Source of the DNA: Pirellulimonas nuda
GTDB lineage: Bacteria; Planctomycetota; Planctomycetia; Pirellulales; Lacipirellulaceae
DNA length: 64,000 bases
Direction: 5' to 3'
NCBI RefSeq assembly: GCF_007750855.1
Contig: NZ_CP036291.1
Location: 3,038,001-3,102,000, forward strand
In this document: positions 25,629 through 38,648 of the stretch, piece after piece
Position numbering within the stretch: the first letter of the stretch is position 1
Layout: every line of letters starts with the position of its first letter
Notes under the pieces: model-generated
What the model was told of the DNA's origin: nothing
Databases searched by the model: none
The model's input: only the letters and a program-made list of their open reading frames with translations
Program-made: the position numbers and the translations under genes

Positions 25629-26528
25629 TTACGGCGATAGAGGCAGCGGGTCGCTGGACGGGTATCCGTCGCCCACCTTCTCATCGATTCGATTCAACAT
25701 TCGTCTAGCCGCTTCCCGTACGTCCTTGTCTGTCAGAAGATGTAAGCCGTGATTTGGCCAACGCCCAGGTGAAAACGCCGGAGCAGCTTCCTTGCAATCT
25801 AACGCCTCCCGAATTGCGGCAATACTGACGTCGTCATGTATACGATAGAGCTCTTGGATAGCCATGCAGCGTGCCGCGGCGTCTCCATCAGTCAAAAGGG
25901 CGATGTAGTGCTCTCTTCGCTCGGCATTCAGAGGCACCACGAGTTGATACGTGTCCTGCGTGCTCTCCAATGGGAAGTCGCTTAGATGGCTGAAACTTGA
26001 CATTCCGGAAAGGTCTACAGGAACCTTCGGCCGGGTTTCTCGAAAGTCCGCAGGGCGCGCCTGGCTCTTTGCGACTCTATCCGAGATTGCGGCGAGTAAT
26101 CTTTCTTCAGTGAGATACAACTCCCCGAACTCAGAAACGCCGTAGACGGCGTAGTCGAGACGTACTGCGTCCGGGCCCCAGCGTGGTCTTGCCAAACGGA
26201 CTTCCTGTAGCAGCTCCGACTTCCCCCGCACGTAGACAAGTCTTGCCGGCCCACCCGAACGCGGCTGCCAGAGTTGGCCGCTTGTGGATGGCGATTCCTT
26301 AAGCGGGAGCTCTATCCCGCCCGCGTCCCCTTTTAGAACTCGAACGACTTGCGAGAGTGCGATCTCATCATCGGTTGTTGTGTAGATGGCGATCGTGTCG
26401 CTGCTATCGACCAGCCACTCAACGGTGCGAATCGTCCATGCATTCAAGTCTGCACGCACTTCTCCGCTGGAGGTGAAAATCGCAGCAGTAGCGCAGAGCG
26501 TCGAGAAGACTCTGTGTGTAATGTCCAT
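25629..26528 (-). CDS. Secreted protein of unknown function with a HEAT-like end
   Basis: A 299-residue protein has a signal peptide (cleavage near EVRA, residue 26). The middle is a mixed beta domain (WLVDSSDTIAIYTT, VVRVLKGDAGG). The C-terminal third, with AAARCMAIQELYRIHDDVS and DVREAARRMLNRIDEKVGDG, looks like one or two HEAT-type helices. The lower GC content than the neighbours suggests a different origin. The family is not recognised. Confidence 0.65.
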   Translation of the reverse strand: MDITHRVFSTLCATAAIFTSSGEVRADLNAWTIRTVEWLVDSSDTIAIYTTTDDEIALSQVVRVLKGDAGGIELPLKESPSTSGQLWQPRSGGPARLVYVRGKSELLQEVRLARPRWGPDAVRLDYAVYGVSEFGELYLTEERLLAAISDRVAKSQARPADFRETRPKVPVDLSGMSSFSHLSDFPLESTQDTYQLVVPLNAERREHYIALLTDGDAAARCMAIQELYRIHDDVSIAAIREALDCKEAAPAFSPGRWPNHGLHLLTDKDVREAARRMLNRIDEKVGDGYPSSDPLPLSP

Positions 26529-26591
26529 ACTCTATTCAGGAATTGCGGGCAACGGAGCCTGTGATTAAACTATCATTCACCGCGGTCTACC

Positions 26592-27094
26592 TCAATAAGC
26601 AGTCGTCTGCATATTTGAGAACACTACCCCACTTCCCCAGTGGGATTGCACATCGAATGCACCGAGGTTCTGAAGTGCGATTCCGCTGCGCATGTAGCTT
26701 ATGCTGCCATTCAATGAAATCGTGACAGTGAACACCCCTCCACTCTTTACCACGTCCACAATCATGCTATTGACTTTGTCGCTTCGAGCAATATTGTTCT
26801 CAAGAGTTTGGAAGTAATTCGCGGCGGTCTGTGGATCCATAGGCTGCGAAGGATTGTCCCGCATCATCGTGCAAAGACCTTTATATTCGATTCCTGACAT
26901 TAGAGAGCTGAGCGGTTCCGTAGCAAAACCCGTGATGCCAACGCTGCCGCCAGCATCAATTCCCTGGCCAGCGGCGAAGCTGCCAACTCCCCCGCCGACC
27001 AACGCCATAGCGTCTACATCAAGTATTGATGCTTCGAACTTGGTGTTTGCGCCATCTGGCCTCGTGTAGCTTCCGAATTTTATGCCGCTATTAG
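26592..27094 (-). pseudogene. 3' end of the giant surface-protein gene, separated by an IS
   Basis: Reading continues from the IS border (the 9-bp duplicate at 27086-27094) as SGIKFGSYTRPDGANTK through a repetitive Gly-rich region to the TAA at 26592. Once the IS903-like element and one copy of CTAATAGCG are removed, this frame joins the 28133-32857 frame exactly (FVANS | GIKFG). The last segment holds FQTLENNIARSDKVNSM and GVFTVTISLNGSIS. It has no own start codon in a sensible place. Confidence 0.8.
27086..27094. repeat. Target-site duplication, left copy
   Basis: CGCTATTAG on the plus strand directly precedes the IS end GGCCTTGT. The same nine bases follow the other end at 28144-28152. 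Nine bases is the duplication size of the IS903 group. Confidence 0.93.
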
Positions 27095-28143
27095 GGCCTT
27101 GTCGAACAAACGCTAGAAACGCTGCGTAGATCGGTTCCGGACGGAGTCCCTTCTGTATTCAGACCGACGGAGCGAACGATGACGCAGCCTGCTAGCAAGC
27201 CGAGGAAGCTCGCCTACAAGGTAACGAACTGGCGGGACTACAACGAGTCGTTGGTAAGGCGGGGCGACATCACCTTCTGGTTTGATGACGCGGTGATCGA
27301 CGCCTGGGAGCACGAGAACGACCGGAAGAAGGTCGGCCGGCCGTTCCTCTACAGCGACGTGGCGGTCGAAACGCTGCTGATGATCCGTGAGCTATTCCGC
27401 CTGCCGTACCGGCAGACCGAAGGCTTCGGCCGGGCTCTCGCGAAGCTGATGCAGGCCGAGGTGGCGATCCCCGACTACACCTCGCTGCAGAAGCGAGCGG
27501 CCAAGCTGGGGGTCTTGATCGACCTGCGTGCGACCACGGGACCGATCGAGGTGGTGGTCGACAGCACGGGCCTCAAGGTCTACGGCGAGGGGGAGTGGAA
27601 GGTGAAGAAGCACGGGGTGGGCAAGCGTCGCACTTGGCGGAAGGTTCACCTGGCCGTCGATCCGGCCACCCACACCATCGTCGCCCAGGTCGTGACGGGC
27701 GCCGACACCCACGACGGCGATGCGGTCGAGCCGCTGCTGGAGCAAGTCGAAGCCGAAGTCCAGACGTTTTACGGCGACGGCGCCTACGACCAGTGGAAAG
27801 TGCGTAACTACCTCCAAGGGGAGTCGATCCACCAAGTGATCCCGCCGCGCAAGAACGCCAAGATCAAGCAGCACGGCAACGCGTCGGCCGAGCCGCTGGA
27901 GCGCGACGAGTGCCTTCGGCAGATCCGCCGCGACGGCAAGAAAGCGTGGAAAGAATCGATCGGCTACCACCGACGCAGCCTGGGTGAAACCGCCATGTTT
28001 CGACTCAAGACGAACTTCGGCGACCGCCTGAAGAACCGGACGCTCGCTAATCAGGCGACCGAGGTCGCACTCCGCTGCAAACTGCTCAATGTTTTCGTCA
28101 CCCTTGGCATGCCGTTGTTCGCATGGGGTTAGTCAACAAGGCC
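27095..28143 (+). mobile_element. IS5 family, IS903-group insertion sequence
   Basis: The element is 1049 bp with inverted ends GGCCTTGTCGAACAAACGC and GGCCTTGTTGACTAACCCC (similar to the GGCTTTGTTGAATAAA ends of IS903). Perfect 9-bp target duplications flank it. It is intact and looks recent, since the target frame is otherwise preserved. Confidence 0.93.
27179..28132 (+). CDS. IS903-group transposase
   Basis: The 317-residue transposase starts with YKVTNWRDYNESLVRRG and FWFDDAVIDAW, typical of IS903. The DDE core includes VVVDSTGLKVYGEGEW, FYGDGAYDQWKV and an ETAMFRLKTNFGDRL C-terminal Glu. The ATG at 27179 is preceded by GGAGCGAACG. Complete and probably active. Confidence 0.93.
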   Translation: MTQPASKPRKLAYKVTNWRDYNESLVRRGDITFWFDDAVIDAWEHENDRKKVGRPFLYSDVAVETLLMIRELFRLPYRQTEGFGRALAKLMQAEVAIPDYTSLQKRAAKLGVLIDLRATTGPIEVVVDSTGLKVYGEGEWKVKKHGVGKRRTWRKVHLAVDPATHTIVAQVVTGADTHDGDAVEPLLEQVEAEVQTFYGDGAYDQWKVRNYLQGESIHQVIPPRKNAKIKQHGNASAEPLERDECLRQIRRDGKKAWKESIGYHRRSLGETAMFRLKTNFGDRLKNRTLANQATEVALRCKLLNVFVTLGMPLFAWG

Positions 28144-28152
28144 CGCTATTAG
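28144..28152. repeat. Target-site duplication, right copy
   Basis: CGCTATTAG follows the second IS end GGCC and lies in the codons just before the disrupted stop of the giant gene. It matches 27086-27094 exactly. Confidence 0.93.
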
Positions 28153-31100
28153 CTACAAAGCTGAGTTTGTCTGTAACCGGGTTAGGGCCATCGCCATCCA
28201 GGTCAGCAGCTACATACCCATTCGGACCGACTCCGCGGCTTCTATCAAACTCGAAAGCGAACTCTAGCCTAAAGCCGTCGCTGTAGCTCTCTTTACTTGT
28301 TGAGTCATTCCCTGAAACATCGCCAGGATACGGGTAAGCAATTGTTCCTTCGTTCGGGTGAATCGTCGCCAGCTTCCCCTTGTTCCCCGGCTCCATAATG
28401 TAGTGGATCAGCGCCTTCTCCATCCACCAAGCGTCGGCGACATTTAGCCCTTCCCAAGAGGACGTGTTAAGGTCTTGCCACTCGTGCTCGCCTTCCTCCG
28501 GTGCGACCACCTGATCGACGAACGGATAGACCAGCCCTTCCACGCTAATCTTCACCGTGTCGCTTAAAAGGGGCTCCCCCCCGCCCGGCGGCAGAAGCTC
28601 CCAGGTCACGGTCTGGTCGCCCACCGCGATTCCCTCGGCGTGCGGGGCTTTCGGGAAGTTGGCGTCGCCGTTCTCGTCAAGTGTCCAGCTATAGCTTCGC
28701 TTCGGCAAGAGTTCGGCCGGGGGGTTGTTTAGCTCCATGATGGGAGTCTTTACGTCGTCCTGCCAAAGCTTGAGACCAGCGCTCGCCGTAAGCACCAGTT
28801 GGTAGCCGGCAAACCTCGGGTCGCCCTTGCCCATGAACTTGAGCTGCAACTCCGCGAAATCATTGTCAACCTCGCCCGCGTCCGTGTACATTTGCTTGAG
28901 GTCGTCGTTTGAAGAATCAGGAATGCCGTTCTTGTTGTCGTCGTCATTGTTAACAAAAATCCGCTTCGCCTCGCTGTCTTCTACGGCGTCGTCGTCGTCG
29001 TCGATGTCGACATCGTTCTCCGAATCGGTCCGGATGTCGAGAACTGGGATCGGGGGCAAGACAAATTCGCCCCACGACGGGAACAGGCTGTCGGTGTCCG
29101 GGGGGTTGGCTGTGTCGAGCACCACGTTGAGGTACATCCTGGTTTGCCCGTTGCCGGGAAATGTCAGTTCGACGCTGGATTGCGTATTCTCTTCCTCGTC
29201 GCCATCTGCATAAGACGAACCACCCCACACAAAGGGAAAGGACAGTGGATCGTCCGCGAGCGCCAGCGTATCGTACGGGAGGTTGGTGACGCTGATGGAG
29301 AATGAGTCCCAGTACCCTGTGTGATTATTGCCTAGGTTTTCATTGTACGAGTCCCACGTGAACAGGCTAAAGTCAAAAGTAAAGGTGTAGGAGTCCGCTG
29401 GCCCGAGTACGTACGTTGCCCCATGATAGCCGGCCGGCTGGGCTCCAGAATTCTCCAGGCGACCGGCCTGGCCGACCGTTAGGACCCCGTCCACAATCGA
29501 GGCTTCGCCGTAGGTTCTCCATGCGAGTGGGTCGGTTGACGGCGTCGAATTTGGGTCGTTCGGGTCCGTGCCGCCGATCTGCTCTTCTTCATTCGTTGCG
29601 CCATCGCCATCGGGGTCTTCGTCGCCGTCGGGCAGTACGTCGTTGTCCGAGTCGGGATCCAAGGGGTCCAGCGAGCCGTTCACGCTGTGCTCGACTTCCC
29701 AACCGTCTGTGAGGCCGTCGCCGTCCGTGTCAGGGTCGGTGGCGTCTGTCCCCAGAAGCGCCTCGTCCGTATTCGAGATGCCGTCGGTGTCGATGTCGGA
29801 GATGTCTGGGTCATCGGCGATGTCGATCCCAAGGCCGCCGTCGTAGATGTCGAATCCACTTCCGCCGTACAACTCGTCATCCCCGTCGCCACCGATGAGC
29901 GTGTCGTCGCCGTCGCCGCCGAACAGCACACCTGGCGCGGCGCCCCCCTCTAGGATATCATCCCCGTCGCCGCCGAACACTAACAGGCTGAACGCGACGT
30001 CCGTCGCTGCGATAATGTCGTCGTCGCCGCCGTGTCCGCGGATGACGATCCCGCCCGAGGTCAGCGGGTCGACCACGTCGATCCGCTCTAGGCGGATCGC
30101 GTCCGCCACCACCTGTCCCACAAGTGCGTTGGGCAGCTCCACCCGCAGCGTGCCGCTCGTGATGGCTACCGGGGCGCCGAGGTTCTTGAAGCCGACATTA
30201 GTTACGGGGCTAACGCCACTGTGCGACTCGAAGTGGACGATCGCCCCGTCCCCGGTCCAGCTTGAGTGCTCTTTCTGGCCGTTGTGGTGTACCTGGACCA
30301 GGTCCGCGTCGTCAAAGATGCGGTACGTCGCGTCGGACGCCCGATTGCTGTGCCCCTGCCACACGGCCGAGAGCTGATAGACTCCAGGCGCTAGGTCCGG
30401 GAACGTCCAAGTCGCCAGCTGCGCCTGTGTGTTGCTGCTTTCGTACGCGATGTCGCGGTCGTTGCCCCAAGTAGAAGCAAAGTTCGTGTTCGGATTGGCA
30501 AATCCTGCCGTCGCTGCATAGGAGCCGCCGCTATGGTCGGCAGAGTGGGTGAGCCCGTTGGCAAGGCTGTCGTCGTCGACGAAAGTGGGTCCGCTCCCCG
30601 TGCCGAATCGGTACACCGTCGCCAGCTCGCCGGCGATCTCGATGCCCTCGTTCGTGATGGAGATCGCGTCGGCGTCCTCTGAGCCGTGTGCATGCACCGT
30701 TGACACGCCGCCGTAGACGTTGACAAACACGCCCCCCGCGAAGTGGCCCGTGTTGTCCGAGAGGTCTGTCTCCGCGATTGATGCCGTCGTCCCTTCAAGC
30801 ACCACCACCAATCGGTAGTCGGTTTCCGAGTACGTCGCGTCATCGAGTGCGGCGGTGAACAGCTTGGTATGCTTGCCGACGCCCAACGACGAAAGCGAGA
30901 CGGTCATTGCAGGGTTGGCTTCAAGATCGCCGTTTATCTCACGGTAGATCTTCGCAGATAGTCCAGTGAACGCCTCGTTCCAGACCGAGTATCGAAGCAT
31001 TAATTCCGTGCCACGGGTCGAGAAGTCGGTGACTTCTACGTCCGCAATGTGCGTCACCACAAGCTCCGGCGCCGCCGCCCAGGTGTGCTCGCTCGACGCA

Positions 31101-32631
31101 AACTCTGCGTAGCCGCTGGCTTCTGCGGCGATGCGGAATGTCACCGAAGGAGACAACGGATCGAGACCGCTGGAAGTTCCGTAATTGTTCACGATGACCG
31201 AATAGTCTGCCGCATCAATGTACCCGTCGAAATTCCCGTCCCCCGCGGCGTAGCCGCCGTATCCGAACGCCGTCGTCGTTCCGTTATTCGCGGACCAGCG
31301 ACTTAGGTCCGACGCATTGGTCGTATCATCCAGAGTTACATCCCCGAGTCGCAAGCCCAGCCGCTGCCGCATCCAGTCCCAGTCGTCGCCGTCTACGACG
31401 CCGTCCCAGTTGATGTCGTTGGCGTACAGCAGGTCGGTCTCCGACGACGCCAGTGGCCCATAGACTTCGACGTAGGTTTCCCAATCGTGGACGGCCAAAT
31501 AGAAGGCTTCAAGGTCTCCCCGCCAGCCTTCGATATCGATGACGCCGTTGAGGTTCGAGTCCCCGGCCATCGTGGCGCGCACGACCGCTTCGCTGACGTC
31601 GTAGCCAGCGACGCCTCCGGCCGGCTGCCAGGTCGCGAGCGGGTCGCTGAAGTTCTCGTCGTACGTGCCGCTGACGCCCCCAAAGATCGATGCGCGGTTG
31701 TTCCATGTGAGTGCTTCTTCGTCGAAGCCGGCCGCGGAGGTAATACCGAACAGATCGCGGTGGGCTGTCAGCACGATCGCGCCGGGGGCGCCGACCGCCG
31801 CGATCGTCTGGAGTTCCAACTCCGCCACGGACACGCGCTTGCCGACCTGGCCGGAGAGGTCAAACTGTAAATAGGCCTCTTGGACGGTACCGCCGTTAAC
31901 CGCCATCAATGTGTGCTCAAAACCAGTGCCGGGCGCGCTATACGCATTCCCCGGAGTGTGGTTCGAGACGAACGCGTCACCCAGGAGCGTGCCATAGGAG
32001 GTGCTTGCTGCCATGAGGCCCACGCCGCTGGAAAGACCCAACGGGAGGCTGGTCTCCACAAACGCGGCCTGGCCCCCAAGCTCTAGGCGCAGCGACGGGT
32101 TGGCCCAGTACTCCGGCGTCTCGACCGCCCCGAGCTTGTACCGCTCGACGCCGGTCTCCCGTTCTCCCACTACTTGATTGCGGCCCATCCCCGTAAAGAC
32201 CGTGAAGTAGCTGTGGGTGGTGCCCAGCAGATGGGTCTGCAATGACTGGGCCGCTGCCGCTAGTTCGGCGTCGGGGCTGGACGCGTCTTTGTCCAGCTTG
32301 CCGGCGAGCAGCAATGCCGCGTTGCCAAGCTGGCGGGCCTGCTGCTCTACCGCGGCTCGGTCATCCGCCGATTCGACGGTCTGCTTGGCCGAGGTCAGGT
32401 CGCTGAGCGCCGCGTCAATCGCGCGGTAAACGCTCAGAGCACTGCCTCGGTCGGCGAGCGCATCCTGTTTGGTTGCTTCACGGAGGGCGATGCCGGCAAG
32501 CCGGTCGCTAGCCAAGCTCTGGGCGTCGTCGGCCGTGTGGCCATCGACTGCCTTATCTTCCACCAGGTCGGTGAACCTTCCCGACACGTCAATCTTTCCG
32601 AGCCAGCCCTGCACGTCCGCGAGCGATGCGG

Positions 32632-32857
32632 CGTCCGTCTCCAGCCGCTGCTGCTGCGCCGACGGCTTCTCGGCCCCCGTGTCGAACACCTTCGCCGCAG
32701 AGCCCATCAGCTGCTTCTTCCAGAGGTAGTACTGCGTCGGGTTGATCCCCTCACGGCGGCACAGCTCGCTCGTCTCCACCGAACCGTCCAGACCCGCCAC
32801 CACTATCCGCAGCTTCTCTGAGGCCGTCCAACTCCGACGCTTCGCCTTCTCGCTCAT
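32632..32857 (-). mobile_element. IS3-family OrfA fragment fused in frame to the giant gene
   Basis: Codons from the ATG at 32857 read KRRSWTASEKLRIV, then TSELCRREGINPTQYYLWKK and KPSAQQQRLE, the standard IS3 OrfA helix-turn-helix start. Similarity stops near residue 75, where the surface protein begins. GGAGGAGACG precedes the ATG, so the chimera has a good start. OrfB is absent. Confidence 0.82.
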
Positions 32858-33071
32858 CGTCTCCTCCTTCCTGGAATTAGCCCAGGATTCTACCAAGGAA
32901 AGAGGGGGATGCTAACTTCGCGAAAGTCTCACTTGGGGAGATGTTGTCGACCAGCGTCCTGCGGTGGGCCGTGACTTAGTAGCGTTGCGCAGTGTAGGTC
33001 GCCGCATGAACGACGCCATTCTCTCGGCAACACCGAGACCGCGCCGAGCTCGGAGCTCCTTCAGGTCCCGC

Positions 33072-35413
<2,342 letters not shown>

Positions 35414-38287
35414 TCAGTCCGCAACGGGCATGGATTGGAGATCGATTTGACAGCCCTCGAGTTGGTCGGATTCGGCTCTCACCTGTATGTCACCCCTTTG
35501 GCCCCTGTCGGCGCGTACGATCGCTACGGCCTTGCCGCCGAACAGCGGCACCGCATGCTCATGGAAAGACCGCATCGAGGTAGGGTCTCCGTTGCCCGTA
35601 GCGACAAGACTTCCTGCCCCCGCAACTTCCACCCGCACCAGATTTTCGGCGAGCGGGCACGGCACGCCGACGTCGTCATACGCTTGAATCGTGATGTAGG
35701 CGAGGTCTTCTCCACTAGACGACAACACGGCCCGGTCGGCCGACAGGACAATTTTCGCCGGCCTTCCGGCGGTGCGAACCACGTCCTCTCCTATCTGAGA
35801 CCCATTCTGATAGGCGACGACGCGCAGCACGCCGGGCATGTAGGGCACATTGTTCCAGCGAAGTCGGTAGTCGTACGTGGGCAGAAAATAGGGCGACTCG
35901 TACTCGTCCGCATAAACACGCACGCCTTTTGCCCGCTCTTCAACTCCGTCAAGACATTCGTCGAACACGACCCGAAACCTGCCGGCCTCAACGTCGACCC
36001 GATGGACCGCCTCGTGGACGCCTCCCCACAGGGGTTGCGTGGTCGCAACATGCGACGCCACCTCGCGCCAATCGCCCCCGTCGACGTATGCTTCGACCCG
36101 GTAGCCGTACAACTTCGACTCTCGCTCAAAGTCGATGACGATCGCCCGCACATGCTCTGGCCGCCCGAGATCTACGGTGGAACAGTCGAAAGCGACGTCG
36201 CCCTGTTGCGGGCTGAGGCGCGCCCCGCCTTCGCGGGACGGCGATCGGAAGGCGACGGCGTCGGTAAGAATCGCGGCGCCGTTCTGGAGAGGAACGTCCA
36301 CCGCCAAATCTTCGGGAGGCGCCGGTCGATCGCGCTTGCGGCGGAACCCGAGCGATTTGTCGTTCAGGAAGAGCTCCGCGGAATCTCCGTTGGTGTAAAC
36401 GATAATTGGCACGGCTTCCCCCTCATGGCCGGGCCAGTTCCAGTGGGGCGCCAGCCGGACGGTGGGAACCTCCGGGCGCCAGATGCTGCGGTAGAGGTAG
36501 AAACGGTCTTTCGGAAGGCCGACCAGATCGAGGATGCCGAAGTACGAGCTACGCGCGTTCTGTGCAAAAGGGGTCGGTTCTCCCAGATAGTCGAACCCGG
36601 TCCACACAAACTCACCCGCCACGTAGTCGTCGCGCCGCAATCGCTCAAACTCGATCTCCGGGATGTCGGACCAGACGGCGGACGACAGCTCGAAAGCGCT
36701 CACAACCGGCACGTCTAGGTACTCGCATTTCGTCCCATTGAGGGGAAGGCGATAGTCGCCGCGCGTCGAAACCGCAGACGCCGTCTCGCTGTAGATGATC
36801 GGCTTGTTCGGATACTTGCTCCACGCGCGCTCGTACCGGGCCTGGTAGTTCCATCCGGTAAAGTCGAGCGAGTCGAGCACGCCTGAGTCGGCGGCGGTGG
36901 GGACGTGGCACGCCAAGCCCACTGGCCGCGTGTTGTCGTGTTTGAGAATTGCCTGTCTGGCGAATTCTACTTTCTCTCGCGTTAACCCGTGCGGGTCCGC
37001 CGGCGCCTCCAGGATCTCATTGCCGATGGACCACACGATGACGCTGGGGTGGTTCCGGTCGCGCCGCACCATCGCTGCGGCGTGGCGTGCGTAGTGGGGT
37101 TCAAAGGCTGCTGTCGCCTCGCGGTCGGAGGTCGCGTCCCACTTGTCGAAAAGCTCTGCGTACACCAGTAGTCCGCGCTGATCGCAAAGATCAAGAAACT
37201 CCGTTGCCGGAGGGTTGTGGGCAGTGCGTACGGCGTTCACGCCCATGTCCTGCAAGATTTCGAGTTGCCGATCGGCCGCCCGCCGGTTGAATGCGGCGCC
37301 AAGTGGGCCGAGGTCGTGGTGGAGGTTCACGCCGCGCAGGGGAATCCGACTGCCATTCAGGCGCAACCCTCCGCTGGCGGTGAGTTCGATCGAGCGGACG
37401 CCGAACCTCGTCTCGCGTCGCTCAACCTCTTGACCGTTCACCATTAACCTCGTCACCGCGGTGTAGAGGTTGGGCGCCTGGAGGCCCCAACGCTCCGGAT
37501 CCGCCACTTCGAAGGCTGTGCTGACGCTCGTGATGGCGCCGGCAGGCAGGTCCGATCCGACGCTGCGTTGAGCCACCCGTTGCCCGCTCGGGGAAACCAG
37601 GGTCACTTCGACCTGAACGGCTTCGTCGACGTCGCCCCCGTTGACGACCTCGTTACTCACAACGACCTGCGCTTGTTCGGGCGTCACCTCGGGCGTCTCG
37701 ACGCAAGTGCCCTCCTTAGCCAGATGGATCGGTGGGCTAATCGTCAAAGAGACCTTCCGATAGATGCCCGCGCCGGGGTACCAGCGCGTCCCGTGGCGCG
37801 TTGTGTCGACCCGTACAGCGATCAGGTTGTCTCCACTAGCGCGCAGGTGCGGCGTTAGCTCAACGCGGAACGGTGTGTAGCCGTAGTCCCATTCCCCGGC
37901 CAGCACGCCGTTAACGTAGACCTTCGGGCTAGCCATGACTCCGTCAAAATCGAGGAAAACGCGTGCGCCCGCGACCCGCGGGTCGAGGGAGGCCCGCTTG
38001 CGGTACCAAGCGACTCCCCGCCACGGCAGTTTCCCCGCGTACCCGTGCTCCTCTGGATTGAAGGGCCCACCGATCGCCCAGTCATGGGGCGTGTCAACCT
38101 GGGTCCAATCAGCATCGTCGTAGTCGATCTCTTCTGCTCGTGGATCGTCGCCTCGTCGGAACCGCCAGCCGTCGTTGAAGTCCGCGGTCCCGGCGCCGGA
38201 CTCCGCCGCCACGAAGAGGAACGCGGCGCCGATCGTCAGGGCGATCAGCAGTTGGTGAATAACAACGCGGCCTGGACAGACTGACAT
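35414..38287 (-). CDS. Secreted GH2 beta-galactosidase-like enzyme
   Basis: The 957-residue protein starts with a signal peptide (HQLLIALTIGAAFLFVAAESG). A sugar-binding jelly roll follows (FNDGWRFRRGD, DTPHDWAI, YVNGVLAGEWDYGYTPF), then an Ig-like domain and a TIM barrel with LRGVNLHHDLGPLG, RTAHNPP, VWSIGNEILE (acid/base Glu) and IIYSETASAVSTRG (nucleophile Glu). The C-terminal part has DUF4982-like and added beta domains, one of them discoidin-like. I chose the ATG at 38287, where the signal peptide begins; the frame is open 99 codons earlier. Exact glycoside is unknown. Confidence 0.9.
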   Translation of the reverse strand: MSVCPGRVVIHQLLIALTIGAAFLFVAAESGAGTADFNDGWRFRRGDDPRAEEIDYDDADWTQVDTPHDWAIGGPFNPEEHGYAGKLPWRGVAWYRKRASLDPRVAGARVFLDFDGVMASPKVYVNGVLAGEWDYGYTPFRVELTPHLRASGDNLIAVRVDTTRHGTRWYPGAGIYRKVSLTISPPIHLAKEGTCVETPEVTPEQAQVVVSNEVVNGGDVDEAVQVEVTLVSPSGQRVAQRSVGSDLPAGAITSVSTAFEVADPERWGLQAPNLYTAVTRLMVNGQEVERRETRFGVRSIELTASGGLRLNGSRIPLRGVNLHHDLGPLGAAFNRRAADRQLEILQDMGVNAVRTAHNPPATEFLDLCDQRGLLVYAELFDKWDATSDREATAAFEPHYARHAAAMVRRDRNHPSVIVWSIGNEILEAPADPHGLTREKVEFARQAILKHDNTRPVGLACHVPTAADSGVLDSLDFTGWNYQARYERAWSKYPNKPIIYSETASAVSTRGDYRLPLNGTKCEYLDVPVVSAFELSSAVWSDIPEIEFERLRRDDYVAGEFVWTGFDYLGEPTPFAQNARSSYFGILDLVGLPKDRFYLYRSIWRPEVPTVRLAPHWNWPGHEGEAVPIIVYTNGDSAELFLNDKSLGFRRKRDRPAPPEDLAVDVPLQNGAAILTDAVAFRSPSREGGARLSPQQGDVAFDCSTVDLGRPEHVRAIVIDFERESKLYGYRVEAYVDGGDWREVASHVATTQPLWGGVHEAVHRVDVEAGRFRVVFDECLDGVEERAKGVRVYADEYESPYFLPTYDYRLRWNNVPYMPGVLRVVAYQNGSQIGEDVVRTAGRPAKIVLSADRAVLSSSGEDLAYITIQAYDDVGVPCPLAENLVRVEVAGAGSLVATGNGDPTSMRSFHEHAVPLFGGKAVAIVRADRGQRGDIQVRAESDQLEGCQIDLQSMPVAD

Positions 38288-38648
38288 GCGGCTTTGGGCG
38301 ATGGGGATAGATTGGTGGGGATAGGCCGTGCTGACTTTCAACGATGTTGCCGCACGGGAAAGAACACTGGCTTGACGGCGTGCTGCAACGGGCTGAGGCC
38401 GCAATAGCGGGACGTCTGATGCTTGATTTCCAAACCGACGACCCACGATGCGTTGCATCGGTTGCGGAGCAGGCCGTAAGGCCCCTCGGCAGGGCGCCCG
38501 TCGGAAGCCTCGTGCCACGCACTTGCCGAGTGAGGAGCAATCGGAATGCAGAAGCGCTGAACCATCGCAGCCGCCCACGGCCAAGGTGTTTCGGCTCGGG
38601 GCGGCTCGATGCGGTCTCCGACTGCCGCCGCCGGCGTAGCGACGCGGG

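Larger units (their letters stand above)
28133..32857 (-). pseudogene. Giant multidomain surface protein, broken at both ends
   Basis: The frame of 1574 codons starts with an IS3 OrfA N-terminus (about residues 1-75), then enters a large extracellular protein without signal peptide. In order it has a helical region, a CBM96/DNRLRE-like beta domain (LQFDLSG ... LTWNNR), two dockerin-like Ca2+ repeats (GVVDGDDWDWM, NFDGYIDAADYSV), CARDB-like and golvesin-like beta domains, RTX nonapeptides (GGDGDDTLIGGDGDDEL) and thrombospondin-type Asp repeats (DTDGDGLTDGWE). The final residues GPC and stop come from the IS903-like element. Original role was likely adhesion or glycan binding. Confidence 0.8.

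Noticed and set aside
35435-36718. 427-codon plus-strand frame
   Set aside because: Lies wholly opposite the GH2 gene, whose catalytic motifs are clear. It is a shadow frame of GC-rich DNA.
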